64,000 nucleotides of DNA from Hofstenia miamia (Eukaryota > Xenacoelomorpha > Acoela): positions 257,365-321,364 of the forward strand of contig SCFE01000121.1 of assembly GCA_004352715.1 (NCBI GenBank), read 5' to 3'. The translations under genes were made by a program, and so were the position numbers. The notes under the pieces are model-generated. The model was not told where the DNA came from. It did no database searches and saw nothing but the letters and a program-made list of their open reading frames with translations. Shown here in pieces: positions 44,370-55,787 of this stretch (positions are counted from its first letter, which is position 1; each line of letters starts with the position of its first letter).

Positions 44370-44966
44370 GAAACTTAGCGATGTTTCTTGGGACGACGAA
44401 TGGAGAAAGTGACAACATCATCAGAGAGTGGAGCAGGAGTTAGAGAACTTAATGAAATCAAAAGGATCAAGGTCCAATTTGGGAGTGAGCAAGCGATTGA
44501 ACAGGAGGAAATAACAGACATGGAAGTAGAGCGACAGCGGGAGAGTGGAGAATTTGAGAAGAGCGTCGTGGTATGACAAGGGTTAAGCACGCTTCTGGAA
44601 CCATTCCATGGAGTGGAACAAGACACGAGAAGGCCACTAACAGGGAGAAGCGTAGAGAAGAATGGCGCAAAGAATGAACTTGAACAAATAGAGTTTCACA
44701 GCAGCCGTGGAATTAAAGGAAACATTGCGGATGATCGCAAAGAGTGAGGAATTAGCTTTGCGGAAACGTAAGAACACATGACCAGACCAATTTAAGTTAG
44801 CAGCAAGTTGAACTCCAAAATGAGTATGATGAGGAGAAAAGTTCACAGGACGAGGAAGATCAGAATGGGGAGATACAAACCAAGTAGTCAAAAGCTCAAG
44901 ATAAGAGGTAATATTGGAGGCAAAACAACTACCAAAGTTGAAAGTCGCAGTGTCATCAACGTACAC
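44370..44966 (-). pseudogene. Second copy of the non-LTR RT, C-terminal part
   Basis: The frame 44966-44637 starts with MYVDDTATFNFGSCFASNI, the catalytic YVDD, then VNFSPHHTHFGVQLAANLNW and LRFRKANSSLFAIIRNVSFN. It matches 31750-32040 on DNA and protein level. The following frames end RRPKKHR with a stop at 44375, the likely ORF2 end. An internal deletion relative to the first copy removes about 20 codons after LELL. The adjoining mariner remnant begins within about 40 bases. Confidence 0.8.
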
Positions 44967-45057
44967 GCAGTTTTTAAAAATAAAAATATGGATACAAAAA
45001 ACAGTTTATTGAATAAATTGATGTCTATAACTGGAGGTCTAATAACAATTACAGATT

Positions 45058-46108
45058 AGTTCGCTTCCTCGCCTCCATTCTCTGTAGCATTTTCTGTACG
45101 GCCTGGCAAATGCAGACCAGATCTTCTCAACTCTTCCTGATCAATGTCCTCCAGCACGGTTGAAATGCGTTACTTCAATTCAACCAAATTGCGTGGTTGG
45201 AAAGTGGAATACATTCTGGCTTTAACTGTTGCCCAGAGGTAGTAGTCGAGTGGTGATAGGTCTGGTGAAAATGCTGGCCAATTTTGCGGAAAACCTCTGA
45301 ATATCACCTTGCTGTCAGGAAAGTGTTGGCAAATAACATTTCTGGAAACAACGGAATAATGGGGTAGCACTCCATGCTGGAATATGGTACTGTTGAGCTT
45401 CCCCTTGCGAAAGTTGTGGAATGACATGGTTTTTCAGTATATCTGCATATTTTTCTCCAGTGATGGTGGCGTCGAAAAAATTGAAAGTTGGCTGTATAGC
45501 CAAACCACGCACAAACTTTGGAAGCGTGAGCATCGATTTCGGATTTAACTTTCGGTTTTTCTTTCCCCTAAATAATGCAATTGTGGCGTTCCACTGCACC
45601 ACGGAGTAAGAAGTAGGATTCGCCAGTCCATAGAGCTGACTCAATGCCAGTGTCACCACCACCCAAAATCATGTTGGCGAACTCCAAACTTTTTTGCTTG
45701 TGATCAGTTTTTGACATGTCTGCAATTTGTAGGGATACATTCCAGGTATACTTCGCATAATTCGATGCACACTGCTCTTTGGTATGCCAGATACAGAGCA
45801 ACTTGCCTTGTACTAGCAATACCATATGCATTAGCATTCTTCACAGTCTGCAAGTCATCAGAAACTTCATCTTGTCGATGTTCCTTCAGCTCGTTTCTTC
45901 CTGGCTTTGTACTGTTCAAAACTGAACCTGTTGTAGTGAAGCAAGTTATTAAACGTGTATTGGTTGTAGCACAGAAGGGGTCTTTGTTCAGCTGACGCCT
46001 GGTCTTGTAACAAGGAAACGTTGCAGCTGCAGATTTGCCATTGGCGTAAAACAACTCCACTATTACAATGCGAGTTTCAAAGTCCAATAGTGAAATAAAA
46101 AACAACAA
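45058..46108 (-). pseudogene. mariner-like transposase, frame-broken
   Basis: The N-terminal frame (46108-45704) shows IVIVELFYANGKSAAATFPC, TRLITCFTTTGSVLN and PGRNELKEHR, the helix-turn-helix region. Next come SLEFANMILG, GESYFLLRGAVERHNC and, in a further frame, VRGLAIQPTFNFFDATITGE with KYADILKNHVIPQL. The last frame gives FQHGVLPHYSVVSRNVICQH, then PAFSPDLSPLDYYLW with the third catalytic residue region. The family usually has QDGAPPHY; here H replaces the second catalytic Asp. Three or more frame shifts make it inactive. Confidence 0.75.
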
Positions 46109-46203
46109 AGTGACACGATGTTAATTACAACCTTATATATACTTTAATTTGCAATAGATTTTATTGGCCAATAAAACATCACGCCATTAGTAATAAAGAA
46201 ATC

Positions 46204-46204
<1 letters not shown>

Positions 46205-46236
<32 letters not shown>
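46205..46236. repeat. (AT)n microsatellite
   Basis: About sixteen AT units, 30 bases before an exon acceptor at 46265. Confidence 0.9.
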
Positions 46237-46240
<4 letters not shown>

Positions 46241-46265
46241 AGAGGAATAAAGTTATTGCGTTTAG

Positions 46266-46450
46266 TTTTGTATGGTCATGTACAGTCATTAAATACTTCA
46301 GTTATCTGCACCAATAACGCTGATCACAACTCTCCAAGCAATACCATCAATGAACAATGTCGTTTGCAGAATTTTAAGAATGGCTCGTTTGTTATTCACT
46401 TTAGAATCAGTAGGTGTCGCACACCATTCACAGTCAACGGATTTTTTAAG
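46266..46450 (+). CDS. Membrane protein gene, exon n (extracellular part)
   Basis: Acceptor AAAGTTATTGCGTTTAG ends at 46265 and donor AAG|GTATCT follows 46450. The frame is entered with two bases and left in phase 0: LYGHVQSLNTSVICTNNADH, then NSPSNTINEQCRLQNFKNGS and FVIHFRISRCRTPFTVNGFF. It has three cysteines and two N-glycosylation sequons (NTS, NGS), fitting an extracellular segment. Phase 0 matches the start of the exon at 49851. Upstream exons are not identified; the previous one must end in phase 1. Protein family not recognised. Confidence 0.6.
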
Positions 46451-46760
46451 GTATCTAACGTTTTTAATTTTATCTAATTTCTTTAATTTCGTGTAATTTA
46501 ATTTCCGCTAGTGTTTCTACTAAAGATTTACGCATTGATTATTTTTGCGAAAACATTTATTCTAAACCATGCTCCGGGGTTAACAAACGTACCAAACTGT
46601 TCTAGTTCAATCGACATAGATTTCTGTTTTTTTTTAACTTAAAGTGATCGTTTAATCTTAAAAATTATTGGTTTTTACTACGTGTTATAACTGCTTTGCT
46701 TTCCTTTTTATCTGTTCTGCTTGTGTGAAATATAATGCCTATAAAACTGTATCTTGTAAT

Positions 46761-46978
46761 TACCTCCTCCAAGGAGGTTATGTTTTTGGTAGCGTTGGTT
46801 TGTTTGTTTGTCTGTTAGCAAATTTACGGAAAAACTAATGGATGGATTGACCTCCAATGTTCACCAGAGGTGCTTCTTCGCCCCCCCCCCAAGGAGGAAT
46901 CCATTAAATTTTGGTGCTGAGCCGGGTGACGCAAGCTGCGTGGCGGAGGTCTCCACTCTCCGAGTGCTTTTCTAGTTC
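46761..46978. repeat. Dispersed repeat resembling one common in aquatic animals
   Basis: It begins TACCTCCTCCAAGGAGGTTA and ends GGCGGAGGTCTCCACTCTCC then GAGTGCTTTTCTAGTT. From memory these ends belong to a repeat widespread in fish, molluscs and other marine animals; I cannot give its name. The middle is shortened around a run of nine C at 46882. Confidence 0.45.
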
Positions 46979-47093
46979 AAATATGTGTTCACACTTCTTC
47001 AGCTTGTCATCTACACATCATGCTCTGATAATCCATTTTATTTGTTAACGGGTTATTGCCTCATTTAAATTGACCTTTCTTTTTCATAACCAG

Positions 47094-47306
47094 TTCTTGA
47101 TTTACCCTCAATCCAAAGTGCGAATAATTTTCAGAAACGGTACACTTCCTTCAACCCCCCATTTAAGCTTTTGCCCGCGACAAATAAGCTGTGTTAAGTG
47201 CTCTTTGGCATGGTACACTATAAAATCATGCCCCAACACATGCTCCGAGAGTAATTATCTTGCAATTATCTCGCGCAGGAACATATGCTACACAGAGTGC
47301 ATTTAA
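47094..47306 (+). CDS. Candidate Cys-rich alternative exon
   Basis: A strong acceptor (GACCTTTCTTTTTCATAACCAG, ends 47093) is followed in phase 0 by 70 open codons: FLIYPQSKVRIIFRNGTLPS, HLSFCPRQISCVKCSLAWYT and SCPNTCSESNYLAIISRRNI, then CYTECI and a stop. It holds eight cysteines and one NGT sequon. Phase 0 entry fits the donor at 46450. The only phase-0 donor inside (GTTAAG at 47193) is weak, so it may be an alternative terminal exon giving a secreted form, a cassette exon, or a false positive. Confidence 0.35.
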   Translation, partial: FLIYPQSKVRIIFRNGTLPSTPHLSFCPRQISCVKCSLAWYTIKSCPNTCSESNYLAIISRRNICYTECI

Positions 47307-49850
47307 CTTCAGTGTTTTGCGCAAAAGCTAATCGTTTAACATCCGTTTTAAAGTCCCAACACCATTTTTCATTAAATAAATCCCACTCAACTTCCTTTAT
47401 GAAATATTATCTAAGCACTATTTGAAATTGCGATTTTAATATTGTGATAAAAAAACATTTTTAAAGTGCTTTTTTCATAAGATGGAAACCCTTTTTTAAA
47501 ATTTTCTCATCTATAATCTGAAATCCTCTTAGAAAGACTAGCTTTCTTGCGTATAAATATAAGCCTTAAAATTTTTTGCGAAGAACTTCATAAATCATTG
47601 CACTTTTTGCTAAATATGATTAGATTTTGAATAAATTGCAAATAATCGTAAAACCTGCGTTTTGTTTGTGTGTATGCAATGAAAAATAAATGTTGATAAG
47701 TTTATCATAATTCAATGTTTACTACTATATGTATTTTCACTAAAATTTTAGTACCTTGAGGTGGACCTGTCTAAGAAAAAAAAATTGTTTTAAACGTTTA
47801 AAACGTTTTTTTGTAAAAAATACATTTATTTGCCAACGCTGTTCGACATGAATTTAGCGCTATTTTGCCACAGAACTTTAATAATTGGTCATAGAAGCCC
47901 GTTTTTGTAATATTGTATGTGTGCAAATTCCATTTTTTTGAACAACGAGTCGCTCATGAACCAATCCATTAATTTGGAATTTTATTCAAGATGTATTATC
48001 AATAGTTCGCGTCGATTTTTATGAAAAATGTCATTGCAATCGCTGATGTTATAATTCCAAAACCAAGGGGAAATCATAGATTAAATGATTGAATGTTACT
48101 ATACATACTTAAAAGTGGTAATCCCTTAACTATAAATCCATTATTCTCATTGGTGTTAAGCTAGATTGCATGTTCTTTTGGTGGAAAATTGTTGTAAATA
48201 TTGAAAAATATATACACATAGTAGTACGTTATCACTTTCTGAATTTCGAAAATTCCCCCATTTTTATTTTTCTTAAAAATTATATCGCACTCAATTTGTT
48301 AATACCCCTACTTGGAAATATAATGAATGTAGAATGCTGTCTTTTATTCCTACATTAAGTGTGTACATGTATCTAAATGGACAGATAAGACAAACGCAGC
48401 TGTCTTTGTTTGATCCACGTAGTCAATCTTGCGTTTAAGGTTTTTATCTACCCCTGCACAAAATAATTGCTATCCGCACATGTGTCGGGGTATCACTCTA
48501 AATATCATTTAACATAGTTCATTTGCCCCGGGACAAAGCCCATCGAGTAACTTAAAATATTAACACTCCAAAAATATATGAAAAATTAATAAAAAATGAA
48601 AGGATAAGGTACACAATAAAAATAAGCCTGCGTTAGAATCGAACCTGTCTTGATTCAAGCTCATTAACAACCGAGACAATTCCATGTCATGTTAATTAAA
48701 AGGCGAAAATATTTACATTATTGTGTTGGGCCTGTGTTTTTAACCCCTGCGAGTCGAACGGGAACTATAGTTCCCGCTAATGTTTCTAATTGAAAATGCC
48801 TACTGGGACCTAAAATTCCCAAGTGAAAGGTCTAATGGGATACATAGGTCCCACCATTATTATGAAAGAAGCTTTTTATAAAATCATAAAAAGTCATCTG
48901 AGGTTTTAAATATAGCCTACTAAATATGCATCATACAGTTTTTATAATAAAAATTAAATTACCTAGGTTCCGACTTGAAAGGGGTAATCGGCCCGACTTA
49001 ATTGGACCAATAAATCGTGTAGTTAGGACGGAAATTCATTCCATTCACCCGATTTTAGTTGTCGGATTTTCTAAACATCCAACTTTTACTAATTTTAAAT
49101 AATGAAATCAATAAACATATTTTATATAACTTTAATTAATAAAAAATTATATTTTAAGCATTGAATAACTTTAATTGAAGTATTTTTTCAAACATTTTTG
49201 TTTATTTTCTACACATTGCTACTTTGAGTAAGTAACTGCGACAAAACGACTGTGTAGGTTATACCTAGTACCATGGATTTCTGCTATTACACTATGATGG
49301 CAGAACTCCATGCTAGTATATACAAGAATAACATAATTGTAATAGCCCAATATATGAGAGAAATTTCATTGCCAATTCGATAATTATTGAATGTGAGAGC
49401 TTCATTTCTTGAAAGTGTCCCATACGTCACAAGAGCTTATCTTGTGCGTGGAAATGTACAGCTATTAACAAAAATGTATCATATTGACCCATAGACTATG
49501 TTTCAGTTGTTTCGAAAACGTAGAAGTGGTTTCTCAGAAATGGACTTTAGTGACTTTTGGTTACCCTGATTATGACTATCTCTTTTAGAGGACATTATAG
49601 ACATTTTGTAAATTTCTTTGAAAAAATTTCATGAATGAATGAATCGATATAAGTTAGTTTATAAAATTTTTCCAATATCTGTTTCTAAACCTGTTTTCAA
49701 CAATTACTCATTAACAACACCTTGTGAACTTACTTGAATTCAATTAAGAGTGTTAAAAGTTATTTTAAAATTTGGAACGTAAACGTCTTTGTTGATGCAT
49801 ACTGTGGGTGATGATTATTTCTGTGCATATTTTAGTATTCTGCTTCACAG
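47307..49850. other. Intronic AT-rich stretch
   Basis: No gene recognised. GGGAACTATAGTTCCC at about 48760 is a perfect 16-base palindrome. Several near-identical poly-A/poly-T runs are present. Confidence 0.5.
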
Positions 49851-50061
49851 AGTGTCGCTTTCGATGTGGACTCACCGGATGAGTTTTTTTCGATGAAAAA
49901 AGTGGGTTTGTCTCAATGTCTGCATATTAGTCTTCTACACTCATTTAATCCTACACGAGTTCGAGTGATCATTGACATTCATGAATCGCAAGATGACATC
50001 GATCCTCTCTTCGATATTTTCTCACATGAATATACAAGTGACTGTGATATCAATTTAGAAG
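49851..50061 (+). CDS. Membrane protein gene, exon n+1 (juxtamembrane extracellular part)
   Basis: Acceptor TTCTGCTTCACAG ends at 49850 and donor GAAG|GTAGGA follows 50061. The frame starts in phase 0 and ends in phase 1: SVAFDVDSPDEFFSMKKVGL, SQCLHISLLHSFNPTRVRVI, IDIHESQDDIDPLFDIFSHE, YTSDCDINLE. The region is acidic, with two Cys and no hydrophobic helix. The leftover G joins AT at 53255 to make GAT (Asp). Confidence 0.65.
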
Positions 50062-50336
50062 GTAGGATGGATTTAGTTTCTTAAATTTTTTAACCCTTAT
50101 CAGATATTGGACTACTAATTGTAGTCACGTGATAAGTGGTAGTATTTCATGGTTGTTTTTGTTACCCAGTAACATGATATAAAAGCCCATGAAGGTAATG
50201 ATTAAAACATTTTTGATTGATTCCAGTTTGTAGTCAAATATTTGATGAGGGTTAATTAACCATTGAACTTTTTTTCTTAAAGTTTCTGTTTAAGGAAAGT
50301 TTCTTTTAATTCTCATGATGCATACGAAAAGCATAT

Positions 50337-50655
50337 ATGGCAATGGGGGATTTTCACTAAAATTTAAATTTAAATATTTTTAGCCAAAGTTGTTTTATTT
50401 AGTTTAAATTCTTTAAAAATAAAGCAATTATTAAAAAATATTTTCTAAATTTTGGAGAAATTAACTGTCACTTTCTTGTTCGATGATGTCACTACCTTTT
50501 GACTTTCCAGAAATTCATTTTACAAAGTAATAGTTTTATGATTCAAAAGGTAGTGACATCATCTGAACAAGAAAGAGACAGTGAATTTCTGCAAAATTTA
50601 GCAAATATTTTTTATTGGTTTTTTATTTTTAAGGAATAAAATTTTCATTGCCCCG
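50337..50655. repeat. Imperfect palindromic (foldback) repeat
   Basis: The left arm (about 50410-50502) with AAATTAACTGTC, CTTTCTTGTTCGATGATGTC and ACTACCTTTTGA pairs with the right arm (about 50543-50636) across a 40-base loop. Outer ends GGCAATGGGGGATTTT and ATTTTCATTGCCCC are also inverted. It is an uninterrupted relative of the repeat that hosts element D at 23203/26694 and the TRIM at 27755/28625. Confidence 0.75.
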
Positions 50656-50811
50656 TCAAAATGGTCTAAAACTGTTTATTAAAGAAGCAAAAATCTAAGT
50701 TTAGTGTAAGCTTAATTTCTTATCCCGATTTAAGGCAAGTAGTCAATTGACTAGACAACAAAATCTTGTGGTTCAAGTAATCTACCCCATTTCTTAATAA
50801 ATTACTTTTAT

Positions 50812-51110
50812 ATATTCAAAGAATGCATTCTGTTAGCTTTAAATCCTTATCAAAAATGCATAGCTGAGCTTTGATATCCCGAAACCCTTACCTACATTAT
50901 TTTGGATTTCATATCAATCGCTTTGCATAATGCACAAATATGTCAATAACTCATTAAAATNATATTCAAAGAATGCATTCTGTTAGCTTTAAATCCTTAT
51001 CAAAAATGCATAGCTGAGCTTTGAGATCCCCAAACCCTTACCTACATTATTTTGGATTTCATATCAATCGCTTTGCATAATGCACAAATATGTCAATAAC
51101 TCATTAAAAT
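50812..51110. repeat. 149-bp tandem duplication across a single N
   Basis: Sequence 50812-50960 recurs at 50962-51110 with two base differences. The copies meet at an N at 50961, which suggests an assembly join of overlapping contigs. Confidence 0.85.
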
Positions 51111-52861
51111 TCCTAAATGATTTTATAAAGTTCAATCAAAAATGTAAAATTTTTTTTAACATCAATTGTCAAGATTCAATTTCAGTCATGTGCTCGAAAT
51201 AGAGCATTTAAAAAAATAACAGAAATCTTACTAAAAAACCATCATTAATTGCAATTCCTAACGTCTCAGTTTATATAAATTCTAAGCCCTTTATATTCTT
51301 GTATGTTTATATTTTTCAATTATGTATACCTGTTTGTAGTTATTTCATTCATAACAGACTTGTCAACGACCCGAGCTTCTGACGAGCCGAGCTTGCGCAG
51401 AGTATTGGATATACAACGAGCCCAAAACGAGCTGTTTTTTTAAGCAAAGCAAATTTATAGTACCGGTCCTGCTTGTTAATTTGATTTTGCAGATTTTTCT
51501 TAATTTTTCATTCAATATGCCTTTCTTATAATCTTATTTTAGAGATGTTTATTAAACAGTAGGAAGAGCTATATAAAAAAATCTGAGAGCGCAATATTTT
51601 TAAAAAAATATCGAGCTGAAACGAGCCTCATTGATAGATTTTATGTGGCGAGTAGAGCCGGGCTTAGAAATTTTGGCTCGTTGGCAAGTCTGATTAATAA
51701 AGTCCTTATTTCCTAAAAATATAGACTTAGGCTGACGTCCTGTTTTCCTGTCAATCGCTATACATGTAAAAACGTCGCACGACCATTTCTAATGAAATTG
51801 AACCTTTTAAGATCTACTTTTACTGAGCCCAAGAAAGATCACTGCAGTCCACTTTAAGTATTTTCCGAATCATACGAACAGTAGAGACTGAGATCGGGTA
51901 CTCGATTAAATCCTGCTTTTGGTTTGGGTCTGGGCGTGTTTGGGCATGAAGCTTTGATCGANATCAATCGCTTTGCATAATGCACAAATATGTCAATAAC
52001 TCATTAAAATTCCTAAATGATTTTATAAAGTTCAATCAAAAATGTAAAATTTTTTTTAACATCAATTGTCAAGATTCAATTTCAGTCATGTGCTCGAAAT
52101 AGAGCATTTAAAAAAATAACAGAAATCTTACTAAAAAACCATCATTAATTGCAATTCCTAACGTCTCAGTTTATATAAATTCTAAGCCCTTTATATTCTT
52201 GTATGTTTATATTTTTCAATTATGTATACCTGTTTGTAGTTATTTCATTCATAACAGACTTGTCAACGACCCGAGCTTCTGACGAGCCGAGCTTGCGCAG
52301 AGTATTGGATATACAACGAGCCCAAAACGAGCTGTTTTTTTAAGCAAAGCAAATTTATAGTACCGGTCCTGCTTGTTAATTTGATTTTGCAGATTTTTCT
52401 TAATTTTTCATTCAATATGCCTTTCTTATAATCTTATTTTAGAGATGTTTATTAAACAGTAGGAAGAGCTATATAAAAAAATCTGAGAGCGCAATATTTT
52501 TAAAAAAATATCGAGCTGAAACGAGCCTCATTGATAGATTTTATGTGGCGAGTAGAGCCGGGCTTAGAAATTTTGGCTCGTTGGCAAGTCTGATTAATAA
52601 AGTCCTTATTTCCTAAAAATATAGACTTAGGCTGACGTCCTGTTTTCCTGTCAATCGCTATACATGTAAAAACGTCGCACGACCATTTCTAATGAAATTG
52701 AACCTTTTAAGATCTACTTTTACTGAGCCCAAGAAAGATCACTGCAGTCCACTTTAAGTATTTTCCGAATCATACGAACAGTAGAGACTGAGATCGGGTA
52801 CTCGATTAAATCCTGCTTTTGGTTTGGGTCTGGGCGTGTTTGGGCATGAAGCTTTGATCGA
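51063..52861. repeat. 899-bp perfect duplication across a single N
   Basis: 51063-51961 and 51963-52861 are identical at a 900-base offset, separated by one N. Identity in AT-rich intron DNA beside old repeats points to an assembly duplication. Confidence 0.9.
51355..51692. mobile_element. hAT-type MITE
   Basis: A 338-base unit begins CAGACTTGTCAACGA and ends, reversed, CAGACTTGCCAACGAGCC. Flanks are ATTCATAA (51347-51354) and ATTAATAA (51693-51700), an 8-bp duplication with one mismatch. GAGCC/GGCTC motifs recur inside both ends. A second copy at 52255-52592 is part of the 899-bp duplication. Confidence 0.8.
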
Positions 52862-52932
52862 TTGATAAAAAAGTTACTGATGTTAATCACCTGTCGATTT
52901 GAGAAGGACCAAAAAACGTTAAGTAATGCCAA
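52720..52932 (-). pseudogene. Possible transposase helix-turn-helix fragment
   Basis: A minus-strand frame reads QTRPDPNQKQDLIEYPISVS then TVRMIRKILKVDCSDLSWAQ. The ISVSTVR.I.KIL pattern resembles the recognition helix of Tc1/mariner-type DNA-binding domains. Most of the same text occurs in the duplicate at 51820-51960. Short and without a catalytic part, so uncertain. Confidence 0.3.
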
Positions 52933-53254
52933 TGAATAACCATGTCCTTCTCATAAAATAACAGATATTAATCTTTGTTTGATTAGAGAGGAATTCTTGC
53001 TTGTGACTTTTGCGAATAAAAATTCTACGTCACGGGGCGGGTCGTGTTCCGGTCACCCGGAATTCTGCTTATCGAAGGATTTCCTTTATTTTTAACTCAT
53101 TTCTGTATTAATATATTTTCTTCCATCCAAATCAAAGTGTACGAGGTTTACTAACGCAAAATGCCATTAAATTGAATTGGACGTGGTGTAGACTAGCTAA
53201 TATACATTTACTATATGCAAGCAACTGCTGGAAATTTATATCACTTTTAATTAG

Positions 53255-53384
53255 ATTTGGAATCTCATCACTCTGTTCTGTTTATCACGATTGGCCTCAT
53301 CAGTTTGTTGGCGGTTGCTGCTGTCATCCTTTACATTTGCTTTGCCTACACCAGGTATCAACTGAAACAGCCAATGAGCGTGAG
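53255..53384 (+). CDS. Membrane protein gene, transmembrane exon
   Basis: Acceptor TATCACTTTTAATTAG ends at 53254 and donor GTGAG|GTTAGC follows 53384. Entered with two bases, it encodes LESHHS, then the helix VLFITIGLISLLAVAAVILY, then ICFAYTRYQLKQPMSV, leaving two bases (phase 2). The basic residues after the helix suggest the C-terminus is cytoplasmic. The phases on both sides match the exons at 49851-50061 and 57257-57392. Codon and base use is more GC-rich than the flanks. Confidence 0.7.
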
Positions 53385-53924
53385 GTTAGCCATTATCGTT
53401 GTTATTATTTGCTTTAAGTTCGATGCTAGCTATATTTATGCAATAAATCACTACTAAATTGATAATATCGTTTCTCTACCGGTGAATCCTAACATCTAAA
53501 GAAAACAAAAAGATTTATGGCTTCACGATAAATATCTAAACAGTAGAAGCACTTTTATTCGAAACATAATCAACTCAACTTATAATCAGGATTGGAAATG
53601 GGTCCGATTTTTAGAACCCAGCCACATCTCTTCTGCATATTCATATGCAAATTAATCATGGCATTGCTGAATGGTTTTTTTACCAATTATTAATTATACA
53701 AAATATAGTAATGATTTGTAAGTTTTGTCTTTATATTGGTTTGCTACCACTTAGCTAGTATCATACATTAGAATGAAAAAAATATTCCAAGATTTTTTCT
53801 GTCGATGATATTTTGGCCGAACGTTTACTTCGTAAAATACGCATTGAAGTACGCTATTGTACATGAAATTTCACAAAGCATTTTTTTGAAACATTTACTT
53901 AACATTTTGTGCATGGAGTGTATG

Positions 53925-53952
53925 TACAGTCGTGCCGGAAAGTATACAAACG
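53925..53952. repeat. Tc1-like inverted terminal repeat, left end
   Basis: TACAGTCGTGCCGGAAAGTA has the form of Tc1 element ends (TA target, then CAGTCGTG...AAAGTAT). It lies 150 bases outside the Tc1-like transposase fragment. The opposite end was not found. Confidence 0.5.
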
Positions 53953-54098
53953 AAATGAAAAAATGTATTTTATCCACAATATGTTAATATATTTAATCTT
54001 AAGGGTTATAATATTAAATTGCAATGGAAATGTAATAAAAGAAATGTTCAATTTATAAAAAATATTTGTATTTCTTCATATATCCTTAGGCTTTTTCA

Positions 54099-54890
54099 CT
54101 AAAGCCAGCCGTCTGTGCATTGCGCCCACCAAATTACAACAATACTCAGATGCAATTTTGAGACACTAATTGCGCCTTTTGGAATTTTTAACTGCTCAAT
54201 TGCTGTAGGATTCTCCAGACCAACACAGTTCTCCAAGGGTTCCATATATGTTTTCAATCGGCTTAAAGTCTGGGAGTTTCCTGGCCATTGAATCACATTG
54301 ATCTCCTCATGTTTGAGCCATTCTCTCGCAATTTGTTGCTTTGTGACAGGGCGCGGAATCATGGAGAAAAATTTAGTTCTATGAATAGTTATATGCCGTT
54401 TAAGCTTTTCTTTGTGCATTCCCAAGTCTCTTATACACATCTTCATTGTCCCAAGCTGTAGAAAATATAAGTCGCCGGTGCTTTGTGCTGAGAAGCAACC
54501 CCAGCCTATTATTTTTGGTTGGTGGTTCATAGTGGTGATTATTTAACAATGGTCATATCTCGCACCTTTAGTTCTTCGAAAGTACATAAGACGCTTCTGA
54601 AACTTCAACTAAGCTTTCGTCTGGGAACATTACATTTTGCCACTGCTCTGGTTTCCAGTCACCATATTCAGTTGCGAATTTTAGACGTTTTTAGCACATT
54701 TTAAGTGTCAGGTGGAAGCTTACATCAAACCCTCCCTTCACCAAAGGCTGGCCAGTGGCACACCTAATATACTTTTCTGAGATTGGTTTTGCAGGATTTC
54801 TATGACATTTTGTCAACATCTGAAAGCCTTCGAGCAGCAATGCTCAAATCTTCCGACTCCTGGCGATGGAGAAGCTAACTGTTGATTACT
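54099..54890 (-). pseudogene. Tc1-like transposase, decayed
   Basis: Minus-strand frames give LLARRLSDVDKMS.KSCKTN, KPLV..GFDVSFHLTLK, FATEYGDWKPEQWQNVMFPD (first catalytic Asp in PDES), RRTKGARY, KIIGWGCFSAQSTGDLYFLQ, and late TKQQIAREWLKHEEINVIQW then PLENCVGLENP with the Glu region. This is the standard Tc1 order (GRGSVMVWGCFS-like, EWL...I.V..WP). The central catalytic Asp motif (DN.PKH) reads IPRPVTK, so it is lost. Frames and stops are broken. It sits in an intron of the membrane protein gene, opposite strand. Confidence 0.75.
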
Positions 54891-55300
54891 GCGAATTGAA
54901 AAATCTTTGAGTAGTCAATTTTAATTCTATTAGGTGAAAGAAGCGGTCAATGTTATCAATTTGTCCAATGAAACTATGTGTGCAGGACATGGATTATTTC
55001 CATCTCTTTTTCCTTAAAAGATCATCTTGACACACTTGTTACTGGCCCTGAAGATTTATAATTACTGCAAAGGTGTAGTGGTTTATTATCAAACCACTTG
55101 ATTAGATTTATGTTCTTAAAATGAACCACGTCCTTTTAACATCAAAGCTTTGTCATCTCTGAATGAAATCCTTAGAATCCTCTGTGTTGGATGATGGATG
55201 ATGGATTGAATTCCTTGACAGTGAAGCGGTTGCAGTAGCATTTACGATGAATATTAAATGTCGAATGCTAGCTTAAAGTTCTTCGAATTTAGAATAGCCT

Positions 55301-55480
55301 TTACTTAAGTCCTTTCCCACTGTACACAGTTGTTTCAATGTAAAGTTTTAGTCCTCATTTCTTTAGCTTTCTGTCTCAATTTTGACTTCTTTACTTAAGT
55401 CCTTTCCCACTGTACACAGTTGTTTCAATGTAAAGTTTTAGTCCTCATGTCTATAGCTTTCTGTCTCAATTTTGACTTCT
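55301..55480. repeat. 90-bp tandem duplication
   Basis: TTACTTAAGTCCTTTCCCAC starts at 55301 and again at 55391. The two 90-base units differ at only a few positions. Confidence 0.9.
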
Positions 55481-55787
55481 TAGTGTATTCTCGTCAAATA
55501 TTCTACCTTTGTGTTAGAAAAATAGAAGTAATGATTCATGTGTATTTTGACATGCTGAGTTCGAATGTTACTGGTTTTCAAATAATTGGGATCATAAACA
55601 TATTTGGATACATTAATATAACTGAAAATCAAACATAATTTGGAATACTTTATGTTGTACAATATGGAAATTTTAGTACAATTATCTTTCAGCGTATGAG
55701 AAAGTGAAATTCAACAACATTTTAAAGCGATTTATGCGTATAACGAACATCAAATGCTTTAAATGTTTCATGTAGTCTTTCCCCATG

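Noticed and set aside
48750-48790. Palindrome GGGAACTATAGTTCCC as a regulatory operator
   Set aside because: No adjacent gene or partner site; most likely part of an old repeat.
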